NCBI GenBank assembly: GCA_934047225.1
Contig: OW204009.1
Coordinates: 19,589,161 to 19,653,160 of the forward strand
Direction: 5' to 3'
DNA: 64,000 bases
From: Ypsolopha sequella
Lineage: Eukaryota > Arthropoda > Insecta > Lepidoptera > Ypsolophidae
In this document: positions 34,194 through 45,661 of the stretch, in pieces
Position numbering within the stretch: position 1 is the first letter of the stretch
How the letters are laid out: the number at the start of each line of letters is the position of its first letter
Translations under genes and position numbers: made by a program
The notes under the pieces: model-generated
Seen by the model: only the letters and a program-made list of their open reading frames with translations
Told to the model about the DNA's origin: nothing
Databases searched by the model: none

Positions 34194-36495
34194 GTACGTG
34201 GTAGGTAAGTTACCGTGGCCAACTTGATGCTCCGTTTTCTTATCATGATCTGATTTTTCTGTCGTATAAAGTGCGACCTCCCAAACAAAAGTCCAAACTC
34301 TTGCTTCTTCGTGGTTTTAAGGGTATGAATCTGGAGGAGCTCCGAGCTGATGCTGCTGCTCTTGACTGGTCTCCAGTCATTGACAGTGTGACAATCGACG
34401 AGAAAGTAGCAAATTTCAACAGACTCTTATTGAGTTTGTTTGATAAGCACGCTCCAATCAAAAGGGTTAAGGTAAAACATCTTCCTGCACCCTGGTTAAC
34501 TGAAAGCATACGCAACTCAATGGCAAAACGGGATAGGGCTAAGCGGAAGTACAAAAAAGACTCTTCTGAAGAAAACTTTTTGCACTTCAAGAAGCTGCGT
34601 AATCGCTGCAGTAGAATGTGTAGGGATTCTAAGAGACGCCACATTCATGAATTCATAGATAATTACAATCCTGCACAGGTATGGAAATTTCTTAAAACAC
34701 TAGGTATCGGCAAATCTTCTGAAACCATTTCAAGTAACATTGATTTTGATGCACTTAATCAGCATTTCTCCAAATCTCCTGTCACTTTAGAAGACGACAC
34801 TAAAAATGAAACTCTCTTTAATCTTAATAATAAGCCGAAACCTAGTTGTACACCTTTCTCTTTCATAACTGCTACTACGAGTGACGTTAAGAAAGCCATT
34901 CTAGCCATATCGTCTAAAGCCGTAGGTGACGATGAAATATGTTCGCAAATGTTATTTACGATTCTGGAGGAACTCTTACCTACCATCACCCATATTATGA
35001 ACTATTCTATGGTAACCTGCTCCTTTCCTACTGCCCGGAAACAAGCTAACGTCATTCCTTTACCCAAAACATCTAATCCTTCCTCTTTCTCACATTATAG
35101 GCCTATCTCAATCCTTCCCATTCTTTCCAAAGTCCTTGAATCCCTTGTTCATGATCAGCTGATATCTTACCTCTCCAAAAATAACCTACTGAATCCATAT
35201 CAGTCATGATTCCGTAGTGGACATAGTACAGTTACTGCTCTACTTAAGGTTACGGACGATATTCGTTTCGCAATCGACAGCAAACAAGTAACTGTATTAA
35301 CATTATTAGACTTTAGCAGTGCGTTCAATTGTGTCAACTTTGACGTACTGTTAGGGGTCTTAGGCTCTCTTAACGTATCTCCTCTAGTAATAGAAAGGTT
35401 TGATACCTATCTTCGTGGTCGGCGGCAGTGCATACGCTCTGGTGATGTTACATCAGGGTGCTGTGAACTCACTGCTGGCGTTCCTCAAGGTGGCGTTCTC
35501 TCTCCTCTCCTGTTTTCAGTTTTTATTAACTCAATCACTGACACCTTATGTTCTCGCTACCATCTCTATGCAGACGATTTGCTGCTTTATCTCCATTTCC
35601 CAGTGAATGAAGCAGAGTCCGCAATTAGAAAAATGAATGATGATCTTGATAAAATAGAAAAATGGGCGAAATCTTATGGTTTACTCGTCAATCCAAACAA
35701 ATCGCAAGCTTTGCTGCTCAGTAGTCCATACATGTTAAGGCAACTGAGTAACTCAACTATACCAGCTGTGATAATGAATGGGGTTCCTATTGTGTATGCT
35801 AAAACTGCTAAAAACCTGGGTGTTATATTCGACAGCAGCTTGTCTTGGGCTCCTCACATAAATGGGATCAGTAAAAGAGTGTTTGGAGCATTTCATGCTC
35901 TGAAGCGCCTCCAGAATTTCCTTCCCTTTAAAACTAAAATCTCCCTTGCACAATCTCTTCTTCTTCCCTTGATCGATTATGCCGATGTCTGTTTTCTTGA
36001 TGCCAATGAAGAGTTGCTAAATAAGCTTGAGCGCCTTCAAAATCTGGCTATTCGTTTCATCTATGGCTTACGTAAATTCGACCATATATCCTGTTTTCGC
36101 AAAGAGCTCAAATGGCTCCCTATCCGTCAGCGTCGTCATTTACATATCCTTACCCAGCTTTACAGCATTCTCAGTAATCCTCGCTCCCCTTCTTATCTTC
36201 GTGAACGATTTGAACTTTTGTTGTCTTCTAGGGACAAGTCGGCTCGTGCACGTACTGTCTCTCTTCTCAAAACTCCTGTGCACAAATCGTGTGCATTCGG
36301 CCAGTCCTACACCGTCATGGCCATAAGATTATGGAATTCGCTTTCCCATAACATTAGAGACTGTCCTACACTCGGTATTTTTAAAAACAGAGTGAAAGAG
36401 TACTACCTTTCAACTCCATGAGTATCTGTAGATAGCACAATATTTATTTTAACTATTGTTATGTATTTTTATCTTATTTTTTGTAAATAATATAT

Positions 36496-36541
<46 letters not shown>

Positions 36542-36792
36542 TAAATATGTTTATTGTTTAAATAGTTACTTAATTATTATTTATGTAGGTATATTGTTGT
36601 TATTTATAATCATAGGGTGTAAGTATATTAACATATTTAGTGTACACGTATGTATGTCTACTTTTTATTATTACTTCTCTTTTTTCAATCCGGGTTTGCT
36701 GGAAGAAATCTCTTTTTAGAGATAAGCTCGCGTATGTACATGATATTTCTAAGTACTTTGTAAAAATGATGTTTTGTGTGTGTACAATAAAG
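34194..36792 (+). mobile_element. LINE (Jockey/CR1-like), 5'-truncated, almost intact ORF
   Basis: AATATG on both sides (34188-34193 and 36793-36798) is the target duplication. Reading from about 34225 to 36421 is open except one TGA (35207-35209). It starts in the endonuclease end (HDLIFLSYK) and continues through RT: PLPKTSNPSSFSHYRPIS, LLDFSSAFNCV (catalytic Asp), GVPQGGVLSPLLF and LYADDLLLY (catalytic pair intact). The C-terminal domain is LWNSLSHNIRDCPTLGIFK. The 3' UTR has a (TA)n run at 36488-36540 and ends TGTACAATAAAG. The family within Jockey/CR1 was not determined. Confidence 0.9.
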
Positions 36793-36798
36793 AATATG

Positions 36799-38027
36799 AA
36801 TATTACAGAACTCTTTGATAAGTTAGGTAAGTCAACATACTTCTCTACAATTGACTTGGCGAGCGGGTACCACCAAATTGAAGTAGAACCCGCCGACCGA
36901 CATTAAACCGCCTTCACCACACAGTCAGGACACTTTGAATCCAAACGCATGCCCTTCGGGTTAAAGACAGCGCCCGCTACGTTTCAAAGGGCCATGGATA
37001 ATGTCCTCCGCGGCCTTCAGGGTATCCATTGTATGGTCTATCTCGACGATATCATCATCTATTCCAGTAGCCTGCAAGATCACATAGACAAACTCCGAAA
37101 AGTATTTGATAGACTTAGGGCTGATTTTTCAATTGCCAGATGAAATTTATTCCTAGGAATAAACTATATCGATTTCATAAAACAAAATGTTTTAGAGTGA
37201 AACCAACGTAGTTTATTCATAGGAATAAATGTTATCTGTCAATTGAAAAATCGGCCCTTAGAGCAACAAATTTCAAGGTAACCTTAGACAAATGTGAATT
37301 TCTTAGGACAGAAGTGCTGTATTTAGGACACGTCATCACCAAAGACGGTCTTAAACCGAACGACGACAAAATCCAGGCAGTTTTAGACTTTCCCCTTCCA
37401 AAATCTGTAACAGAAATAAAAAGTTTTCTTGGTCTAGTCGGTTTCTATAGAAAGGTTATAAAAGATTTTTCCAAAATCACTCAACCTATGACATCATGCC
37501 TTAAAAAAAGAAATAAAATCGAATCCACACCTAAATATGTATCCGCTTTTAAAAAATGCAAGGAGTTATTAGTAAACGCTCCACTTTAGCAATTCCCTGA
37601 CTTTGAAAAACCTTTCATTTTAACCACGGACGCGTCCAATCATGCCCTTGGTGCAGTTCTCTCCCAAGGACCTGTAGGGTCCGATAAGCCAGTGGCGTAT
37701 GCCAGTAGGACACTCAATGATGCCGAAACCCGATATAGCACAATAGAGAAAGAATTATTGGCAATCGTTTGGGCCACGAAACACTTCCACCCTTATCTAT
37801 ATGGCCAAAAATTTACGGTATACACTGACCATAACCCCTTAGTATGGGTAGATTCACTCAAAGAACCCAACAGCAAACTCACACGTTGGAAATTACGATT
37901 GGCAGAATTCGATTTAAAAATTGTACATAAAAACGGTAAACATAACACTAACGCGGACGCCTTGTCGCGAATAAAACTTAATATATTAAACAAAGACAAT
38001 GCATTAATGGAAGTACGAACGAAGTAA
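36799..38027 (+). pseudogene. Gypsy RT (second part) and RNase H
   Basis: Continues the RT: FSTIDLASGYHQIEV (motif A Asp), TAA at about 36904, [28 protein letters not shown] (intact YxDD). The frame is split at 37118 by a MITE, then YLGHVITKDGL, SFLGLVGFYRKVIKDFS, a TAG at about 37588 and RNase [53 protein letters not shown]. Catalytic residues are present, but the stops make it inactive. Confidence 0.88.
37119..37256. mobile_element. 138-bp MITE inside Gypsy RT
   Basis: Imperfect inverted repeats of about 50 bp (GGCTGATTTTTCAATTGCC...; right end complement GGCCGATTTTTCAATTGAC) with an inner AATAAA/TTTATT pair around CCTAGG. CTTAG occurs on both sides (37114-37118, 37257-37261), or TTA if the element is taken as GGGC...GCCC. 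Removing the element restores the flanking reading D-R-L-R-A-T-N, which confirms the borders. Confidence 0.88.
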
Positions 38028-38344
38028 ATCACCATACTCATTTCCATCCCCTAGTTCAAGTACTTTGACCGCTAGTGAAGGTAAAGATAGCATCAACACG
38101 GAAACTGTACATTCAGCGCGAGACATAGACACCCTAGGCATTCCAATCCTTAAAGAAGCCATAGATACAAAAAACAATCAAATATTGGTATAAAGTTGGA
38201 ATAGAAATGAAATGACAATAAAAAATCTCTCTAACAAGAATCAAAAGATTTTAGAAGTACATTTGCCATTAGATAATCCGGACCTTGTAAAATCATTCCT
38301 AAAAGAACACATTAAACCAAAAATTAAATACTTCTTATATTTTG
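38028..38344 (+). pseudogene. Gypsy RNase H-integrase spacer, with stops
   Basis: No open frame longer than about 40 codons. It corresponds in position to the linker between RNase H and the integrase zinc domain of the Gypsy pol gene. Confidence 0.5.
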
Positions 38345-39240
38345 AAGACGATATATGTACACCGCAATCAATTCACTAAAGCCGTTATATTATTGTTTAA
38401 AAAGAACACAGTCCGATTATATGAATGCACAGAGAGAGTAGTTTTAATCGAAGACGAAAACAAACAGCGCGAAGTTGTATTAAAATATCATCAGGGCAAA
38501 ACGTGCCACCGCGGCATTAAAGAAACTCTAACACGTTTACGACGCACCTATTTCTGGAAAAATATGAATGAAACCGTGTCTAGTATTATTAACGCATGCG
38601 AGGCTTGTAAAAAATTAAAATATGACAGAAAACCTTTCAAACCGGAACTACAGTTAACTCAAACTCAGAGCAGACCATTTGAGGAAGTTTTTATAGATTT
38701 ATTTTCAATCGAAGGTAAATACTTTCTCACTGTTATAGATGCCTTCAGCAAACTTGGACAGGCCCTTGAAATACCTAATCGTTCCACCCCCGAAGTAGTC
38801 CGAGCACTCATAAAATACTTTTCGATGTACGGCGTACCCAATTAAATAAGTTCCGACCCTGGGTCAGAATTTAATAACGCCCTATTAAAAGAGACCATGA
38901 GCTTTTACAAAATTTACCTTCATATTGGCACCCCCCATAATCCAAATTTTATGGGCTTAATCGAGAGACTGCATTCAACAATATTAGAAATATACCGTTT
39001 AGCTAAGTACGACCACGCGAAAAGAACCAAATATTTATACAAATATTTAACGGACAAAATGTACAGTAATAAGGAAAAAATTCAACAACAACGAGGACGC
39101 GAAACAGAATTTAATATAGACGACACCGATACCGTATTTATAAAAGGCGTAAATACGAGACGAGCCAAAGATAAGCCCCGATTTCAAAAGGCTCATGCGA
39201 TAGGTAAACTCACTAGAAACATAGTCCCTGTAAAATCCTG
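38345..39240 (+). pseudogene. Gypsy integrase
   Basis: Zinc domain HQGKTCHRGIKETL and ACEACKKLK. Core Asp in FEEVFIDLFSIEGKY, a TAA at 38843-38845, second Asp in SSDPGSEFNNALL and Glu in GLIERLHSTILE. The C-terminal part after DTVFIKGVNTRRAKDK runs straight into the truncated 3' LTR. There is no env-like ORF. Confidence 0.82.
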
Positions 39241-39305
39241 TAAACGTCTAAAATTAAGTTCATTTGTCTTTTTAAAAAAGTCCTTCCGTGGTTCCGTAAA
39301 TTAAC

Positions 39306-40359
39306 TACCTACCTCTTTGAGTGCGTAAACAAAACAATGAATGCACCTGGGCCAAATTCGGTTCTAAATGAGCGGACAATCTAATGTTGCAAATCAAGCT
39401 TTGGTAATACGTAACGTAATAACGTATGTATACAGGAGTTGTATGTATGTGCACGAAACAAAAGCAAATTTATACTCGCACCAAAAAATATCTCGCAAGA
39501 TACGAAAACTATCTTTGACAGTGGGTAGATTTACACCTTTTCGCGCGATACAAAACAAAGTGAAGTGTACTCAACACGTTGTAACACGTTATGAAACTTA
39601 AAATGTGAACTATTTACGAGCAGAGTTGATAATCACTTCGAGAACACTTGAAAAAATTGGGTCGGGAGTTACATGTAAAAAATGGTACCTAACAGTGTTG
39701 AGCAAAAGGCTGACTTTGAGTTTAATTAATTTTACGTATGGGGTTTATAAGGGCTGATAATTAATCCCTGGGAGTGACGGGGGGGGGGGGGTTTAATAAA
39801 GAAATATAGTGGACTGTAACAAACAATTGGGCTGAATGGAGAACCAATTCCAGAACACAAGATAAGGTGTCAAATTAATACCCGGCACCGGGTCTATAAA
39901 ATTTTGTTATTTGTTTAAACAAAAAGGCTGATCCAAAAAGATATAATTATATTATTTGAGCTGAATAATGGTAATAAACGGGATAAAAGTGAGTTTATTC
40001 TGTGCCGGGGGCGAGGGGGGCCGGTTCTATACAGATAAATGGAATGTTCTATGTGGCGCGGACGCAGTAATTACCTACCCGAAATAGGTACTCGAGACCA
40101 CAAAATATTTTTTGCCGGACAAAGGGCCGGAGAGGGGGCCAAAATATTCTTGGAGTGAAAATGGACTGTAGTAAATCGTGGGGGGCTGGTTCAAACGAAG
40201 TTACGGGCCGGCGGGGGGGGTGGCGGGGGGTGGTTCAAAGGCCCGAAGAGCCAAAAAATGTTCGAAAACGGACTCGAGGGACCAAAATATGTAACCGGGT
40301 GAAAATGGACTGTAAAAATCGACAGGGGCTGGTTTACTTACAGTTCGAAGGATCAAAAA
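39306..40359 (-). other. BEL leader between 5' LTR and gag (outer part)
   Basis: Non-coding and unusually G-rich on the plus strand, with a run of about 12 G at 39780-39791 and several GGGGG runs at 40015-40230. Its position between the 5' LTR and the Gypsy insertion makes it the BEL 5' leader. The left part of that leader is at about 29691-29980. Confidence 0.55.
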
Positions 40360-40766
40360 TGTAATCGCTAGTTACATGAAATGCAGGGCTGATGAGAAAG
40401 GGAAAATAGATGAGGTAACACGGGTAAGATGTGGGAAGAAACGTGAGTGAACTAAACTTTGTTCTGGATGGGTGCCGGTGAATGCACCGCGTGGCGTCCC
40501 TTCTTGTTGAGCTGATGAAGATTGAGCTGATCTTGGTACAGTGATGAGCAGGATGTATTGGTTGGTGGATTAATGAGAACACGACACTGGTATGAGCGCG
40601 TGGTAAGCGAGATTTATCGGCGTGTCGCGGCGTGAATGTGCACACGTGCGTTTCGATAGACGTCTGGCGCGGAAGAGAAAGCAAATGCCGGCGCGCGAGT
40701 CCTTCGGCGCCGGGCGCCTTGGTGGGAGATTACCCATGTGCATGCGTCACGCTTGTGGCGTGAACA
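40360..40766 (-). repeat. BEL 5' LTR
   Basis: 407 bp; plus-strand start TGTAATCGCTAG, end GGCGTGAACA. It would look like a solo LTR if read alone, but its right flank CTATT matches the left flank of the LTR at 24568. Confidence 0.9.
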
Positions 40767-40771
40767 CTATT

Positions 40772-41640
40772 CTATTTATCAACATCATCATCATAATAAT
40801 AAGCCTCATAAAGTCCAACCCTACGTCCAAGCTGAACAGCAGGTCACGTGAGAGGCAGACAATGTGTACAAAACTTATACAGCTAACAGGGTAATGACAA
40901 GCTTTTTATGATGGTGTGGAATTATGGAATGCGTATAAGGCCGCTACTAGGGGGTGATCGACAGGGCGCGTATGGGGCTGGCGCTAGACGTGCCAAGATG
41001 CAGTTTCTCCGTGAATTTCTGTTGCTGGAGCCCTCGATAATGTCACGGAACAAAACCTACCAGACAGAGTTCGATATATACAGCGCTCTAACATATTTAG
41101 CGCTATTCGAACAACTGAGACGCAAAACTGTTTCTGTAATAGATAATGCACTTTATGTGGAAGATGTATCTCCCCAACTAGATGGCAATGAAGAGACAGA
41201 ACTTAATCCATAAAATCTCATAGAAGAAAACATTGCAGAAACGGTCTCTCAGCATTTAGAGCAAATGAGGAGCATATTAGAAGAGATGATTGTAGAGTAT
41301 CACCAAGTGCCTCTGGAACTGAGGCCACGGCTTCCCTAAGTGCCTCTTAGCATCAAGGCTCGGGATGTATTTTGTAATAAAATAATAAATGTACATGAAC
41401 TACTTAGATTAAATGTTTATTTAATGTATGTAGCAATATATATACGATTAAAATTATAGGTAAAATATTATTATACAAGGTGAAATCCAATCAACCGCCC
41501 GAACCCATACCGGAGACCCGGCCAGGGGCCAGGAACAAGGTTCAATGATCACCAACCGAGCCCCCAGCACGAATCCAGGCGGCTGACCAAATCCCATCCT
41601 ATATACTACATAGTAATAGGTTACATATATAAATACATGC
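40772..41640. other. Unassigned repeat-like sequence
   Basis: A 101-codon frame at 40908-41213 reads ARRAKMQFLREFLLLEPS and continues, after a TAA, with Glu-rich residues. It may be part of a transposon gene (a DNA-binding domain of MADF type is one guess), but nothing is diagnostic. Confidence 0.3.
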
Positions 41641-42910
41641 CTACCTAATGTTTTCATTTCTGGAAAGCAGCATTGATCTCTGGGATACGGATACGGATCT
41701 ATTCGGCGCCACCGTGGCAGTTTGCTGGAAAGTTGGCATTCGTATGCCAAGTAATGGGTCAATCACTCCCAGAAGTGGTCAGATGTCAGCCTGGAATATC
41801 GCCGTATCACAAGAGCAAGGATTTTCATCGGCAAACTGACCAGCTTCAGGCCAGGCAACACGAGGTCTAGAGTGATGCGCTTTGTTGCGGAGGCATTTGC
41901 TGGACAAAACCCACCCAGACTTTACCTAAAATGTAACGGAGTGCATCGACTACCTAAAGCTGAGACAACTTTTTATCTGGTCAGTCCTGAAAAACTTTCA
42001 CCAAAATGCTATGTGCTTAACTAAGAACTCATCCAGATCCAGACGCTGTGAAACATGGGATGTGCCAAGACTTAAAACAAAATTTGGAAGAAGGGCAGAC
42101 TCTTTTATAGGTCCATACTTATACAATAAGTGTAACAGGGCTCTTAGTACACTTGGAGATAGTCACTTCAACTTAAAAAAAAAAACGCAAGAATGGCTCC
42201 GGTCAATGGACTATAAAGAGATTGAGAACCTTCTAGAAGCAGTAAAATAATACTTTACATTCTTCGCATTTTTACCTTTTCTTGATAATCCTACCTATTA
42301 TTATTGAAATAAATGTATTAGTTTTGAAATTGATCTCGATCATAAATTACACACACACACACCCTTACACTATTACACACCCGCATACACCCTTACACAC
42401 ACACATACACCCTCTTTCAATACCTATCCTATTCCAAATAAATTGTATCAGGGTGAGCTTCAAAATCTTAATTTTAAATTCTCAAACTGTAATTTTATTT
42501 TATTTTAATTATTACTTTATTTTTATTTTTATTTTGTAATCCTAATTTTGTATCTTAATATTTTTTTTTTATCTTAATTCTGTGATTAATTTATAATTTG
42601 ATTGGCATTTTTAACTTAATTTTTATTTAATTTTAATTCAGTAACATAATTCATATTAGATGTAAATTCATATTTTAATCAATTTATTATAATTTTAAAT
42701 TTAATGTAATTAATGGTAACTGAGTAATTTATTAAAGCTAAGATCTGTGTTTTTGATTTTGTATAATGCAGCATGGAACACCAAATTTATGAGACGAGTA
42801 AAGGAAGCTAGTCCCCACCACCCAGGGAATCCTACTGTGGGGACTAGAGAACGCCAATCTTTGTTTTTAAACTTTAAATAAATAAATTTGAATTTGAATT
42901 TGAAAATTTG
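41641..42910 (+). mobile_element. LINE 3' remnant with TTTGAA tail
   Basis: 42011-42250 reads as the C-terminus of a LINE ORF2 (RRCETWDVPRLKTKFGRR, FIGPYLYNKCNRALS, EIENLLEAVK). The sequence ends at about 42884-42910 in (AATTTG)n, a tail type found in CR1/L2-like LINEs. Upstream frames (41673-41870) are broken and not assignable with certainty. Confidence 0.5.
42346..42420. repeat. CA-rich low-complexity run
   Basis: Interrupted (CA)n and TTACACAC units inside the LINE 3' region. Confidence 0.85.
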
Positions 42911-43199
42911 AAAGATTACCAAGAAAGGATGGTAATTCAAGATTTTTTTTGACGTCTTGTACTCTTAATAATTGGATTTTTAACTCAAGAAGCCAATCAT
43001 TGAAGGCAGACCAACAACTGTCTCCTAAAATAATTACAAATTCATATTTCACCGAAGATTTATCATCTGCCTATCTTTATTATTATGTCATACATTAAAT
43101 TTATTTTTACAAATGCAGGAACACTTTTATTGATTACGTCATACATAAACAATCCCTCAATTCTTAAAAATATTCTTAATTTATTTATTTTAAATGCAG

Positions 43200-43502
43200 A
43201 AAAACCTGCAGCTCCAACGAATTTTGAAATAACATCTATGGACGTTAATAAAGGAGAAGCTGAATTTCATTGGAAGAAACCAAGTTTTGACGGAAACAGC
43301 CCCATCACCGAATATTTTGTTGAATACCGTCTCAAAGATACTGAAAAATGGATAAACCAAGCTAAAACTACTTATAAACAAACAAGTGAAGGATTACAGG
43401 GAAGTATAAAGGTTCGACACATGAAAGGAAATATATATGAGTATACGATCAAGGCTCGCAACATGGCTGGCTTCAGCAACGGTAGCAATGTGGACATTGT
43501 GG
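43200..43502 (+). CDS. FN3 exon 4 of the host gene
   Basis: Acceptor TTTTAAATGCAG, donor GTAAGTG; 303 nt (101 codons), phase 1-1. FN3 domain with KPAAPTNFEITSM linker and strand A, AEFHWKKPSFDGNSPI (strand-B Trp), YFVEYRLKD (strand C), EKW, and YEYTIKARNMAGFSNGS (strands F-G). The exon end with its donor is duplicated immediately downstream (see 43459-43587). Reading on past the first donor stays open for 22 more codons to a TAA at 43570-43572. Confidence 0.88.
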
Positions 43503-43587
43503 GTAAGTGCAGAGAACTTGTCAACATGGCTGGCTTCAGCAAGGGTAGCAATGTGGACATTGTTTGTACATAAGTGCAGAGAATTTG
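43459..43587 (+). repeat. ~63-bp tandem duplication spanning the exon 4 splice donor
   Basis: Two copies of the segment starting CAACATGGCTGGCTTCAGCA and ending AGTGCAGAGAACTTGT. The first holds the exon end and a strong GGTAAGTGC donor. In the second the donor is altered to GTACATAAGTGC, so it is probably not usable. Confidence 0.92.
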
Positions 43588-44037
43588 TCTAGGACTTTTC
43601 TGCCGTCCAGAGCCTAAGTGTAGTAACAGCAGAAAAATGAGAAAAATATTTAAACTGAATATTTTACACTTTCTTAAAAGTGAAGTGTTAATTTTTACTT
43701 GAAATTATAAACAACGAAGAACAAATTTACAAAACAGAAAACAAAATTGGCTGTATTTTCATATAACAAAAACAAAATCAGCTTCAATAAGAAAGAATAT
43801 CTAACTTTACTAGTTATAAATTAAAATAGCCTCCCAATAAATACATGAACATCTAAAATAAAAAATCCTTAAAATATTAAAACAAATAAAAAATAATATA
43901 ATCTAAGCCGTTACTGTCAGGTAAAGTCCCCAAGAGACTGGCAGCGTTACCCCTGAGCTACCATTACAAGTTACAATATCTTACAAAAGATTGGGAGCAA
44001 CCTGTTTATCGCAGTCTTGAGTCTTTTTATTGAGATA
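43588..44037. other. Intron, nothing recognised
   Basis: AT-rich sequence with no repeat partner or coding frame seen. Confidence 0.5.
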
Positions 44038-45191
44038 CTAGCTTTTGCCCGCGGCTTCGCCCGCGCAGATTTAGTTTTTGTGTAGCAATTTTTATAGAAC
44101 GTATTTAAATCTGGTTTGCAGTGTTTTTGGTGCAATTATTTGATCTCCAGGTAAAGTATTTTGGCGGGGCCTATTACCTATTAGTTTTTTTTATTCATAC
44201 TTAAAGTACCTCTTTATATACTACATTAGATGTTCTGCCCTCAGTTGTTAACACGAGCAGGCTGCTAGGTGAGCTCACTTTCGAGCAGGCTACGTAAAAC
44301 TGGCCGTGCAAAAAGCAGTCCCCCCTAAGATTAATTCCTGCTGATTTCAGTGACTGACCCTGAGACTGATTAATCGTCATTGCGAAAAGGAAAAAATGGA
44401 ACCCTAATAGGATCACTTGTGTGGCTATCTGTCTGTCCGTCTGTTACAGGTGATTTGCTCTGGCACACATACTTTCAAGAATTTTCATGTCCACTATATT
44501 GAATGTCAAAATCGATGCCATTTTCGTAATTAACGTTCAAGAAAACCATAAAAACGACACCCATATTGATATTTACACATTGCAAAATTTCAACCACATC
44601 GCACCCCAACAGGAAATGATGTTATTTCACGTTCATTACGTTGGATTTAGAAATTGTTATTGTTTTTGTAATCAGCGACCCGATAAACCATACAAATGAT
44701 ACCCATGTTGGTTTTCAGACTTGGTCACCCCATTTCTCCCTTTTAAGGGTTGAATTCTGGAAAAGCTCTTTTTCACGTCCACCACGTTGGATTTTAAAAT
44801 CGTTGTTGTTTTCGTAATCAGTGACCCGATAAACCATACTAACGATACCCATGTTGATTTTCAGACTTTGTCACCCCATTTCCCCCTTTTAGGGGTTAAA
44901 TTCTGAAAAAAAACTGAAACACGTGTTTACTCATTTATAGATAGGAGTACTCCTGTGAAGCTTCGAATAAAATAGTCTAACTAATCTTGTTTCCCCATAC
45001 AAACTTTGGACCCCCGTTTCACCCCCTTAGGGGTAGAATTTCAAAAAATCCTTTCTTATTCCTTGTTTTCATTACAAAGGGAAGCTCTGTGCAAAATTTC
45101 AGTTTTCTAGGTCCAAGGGTTTGGGCTGTGCGTTGATGAGTCAGTGAATGAATCAGTGAGTCAGTCAGGACTTCTCTTTTTATATATATGA
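44038..45191 (-). mobile_element. Helitron keeping a helicase tail, 1154 bp
   Basis: 3' end on the minus strand: GC-rich hairpin, then AAAAGCTAG at 44038, flanked by A at 44037. The 5' end is TCATATATATAAAAAGAG at 45191, with T at 45192. The interior has the C-terminal end of the Helitron helicase (44201-44390). The 5' half (44388-45191) is shared with 15880-16538. It looks like an internally deleted derivative of an autonomous Helitron. Confidence 0.85.
44201..44390 (-). pseudogene. Helitron Pif1-type helicase, C-terminal fragment
   Basis: About 63 codons: MTINQSQGQSLKSAGINLR, GDCFLHGQFYVACSKVSS and EGRTSNVVYKEVL with a stop. This is the conserved final block of Helitron helicases. The Rep domain and the rest of the helicase are missing. 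Confidence 0.88.
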
Positions 45192-45661
45192 TTATGATTA
45201 TGTAGCCTTAAGGAGCTACGAAAAAAAATTGACACTTGCATATCTACTACAGTAAATAATGTATTATTTTGATATAATAGTACATTATTTTTGGATTCTT
45301 TTTCTAGGGACCTGTTAAAACAGAAACGCAATTGGAGAAATTCGACTCAATAGAAATATTTATTGAAAAGAGGTCCTTTTCGACACCAATTCTCCTGGTC
45401 TGACAATTTAGAATGACATATGGACTGCAATTATATTTTATTAGACGGGTTTTAACGATTTCTAGGACCTGGTTAAACGAAATTTTGATAGCATCTTTAG
45501 TACATGTTATTTTAATAAAAAACCGACTTTTTGCTATTTTTCCACGAATCCGTCCCTCTCGCACTGTGGGTTTTTTCGCAAATGGAGTAACAAGGACGCT
45601 AAAACTTTTACATATCGCCTTAACCCACCTATGTATGGTCAGACCTTTCGCACTGAACGGT
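45192..45661. other. Unassigned sequence before the 83-bp array
   Basis: No recognised element. Overlapping open frames on both strands (about 100 and 150 codons) extend into the repeat and have no recognisable domain. Confidence 0.4.

Larger units (their letters stand above)
29983..39305 (+). mobile_element. Ty3/Gypsy element nested in BEL, carrying mariner, LINE and MITE
   Basis: The ends of its LTRs are recognisable as a 65-bp segment at 29983-30047 and 39241-39305 that differs at one base (TCTTTTTAAAAAAGTCCTTC core). After the left copy comes TGGCGCAGCCGG, a likely tRNA primer site. Gag, protease, RT, RNase H and integrase follow on the plus strand. The full LTR length and left border are unclear: the 3' LTR is truncated and the integrase end runs straight into it. 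The element is interrupted by a mariner (30389-31700), a LINE (34194-36792) and a MITE (37119-37256), and has several point stops. Confidence 0.85.
24568..40766 (-). mobile_element. BEL/Pao LTR retrotransposon, 16.2 kb with nested insertions
   Basis: LTRs of exactly 407 bp each lie at 24568-24974 and 40360-40766. Directly outside, CTATT occurs on both sides (24563-24567 and 40767-40771), a 5-bp target duplication that shows both LTRs belong to one insertion. Minus-strand order is 5' LTR, leader (39306-40359), [Gypsy insertion about 29983-39305], gag, protease, [LINE piece], RNase H, integrase, 3' LTR. About a dozen differences separate the LTRs (about 97% identical). Reverse transcriptase is missing, so the element is non-autonomous or dead. 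Confidence 0.88.

Noticed and set aside
40360..40766. Solo BEL LTR
   Set aside because: Its right flank CTATT matches the left flank of the LTR at 24568, so the two form one element.
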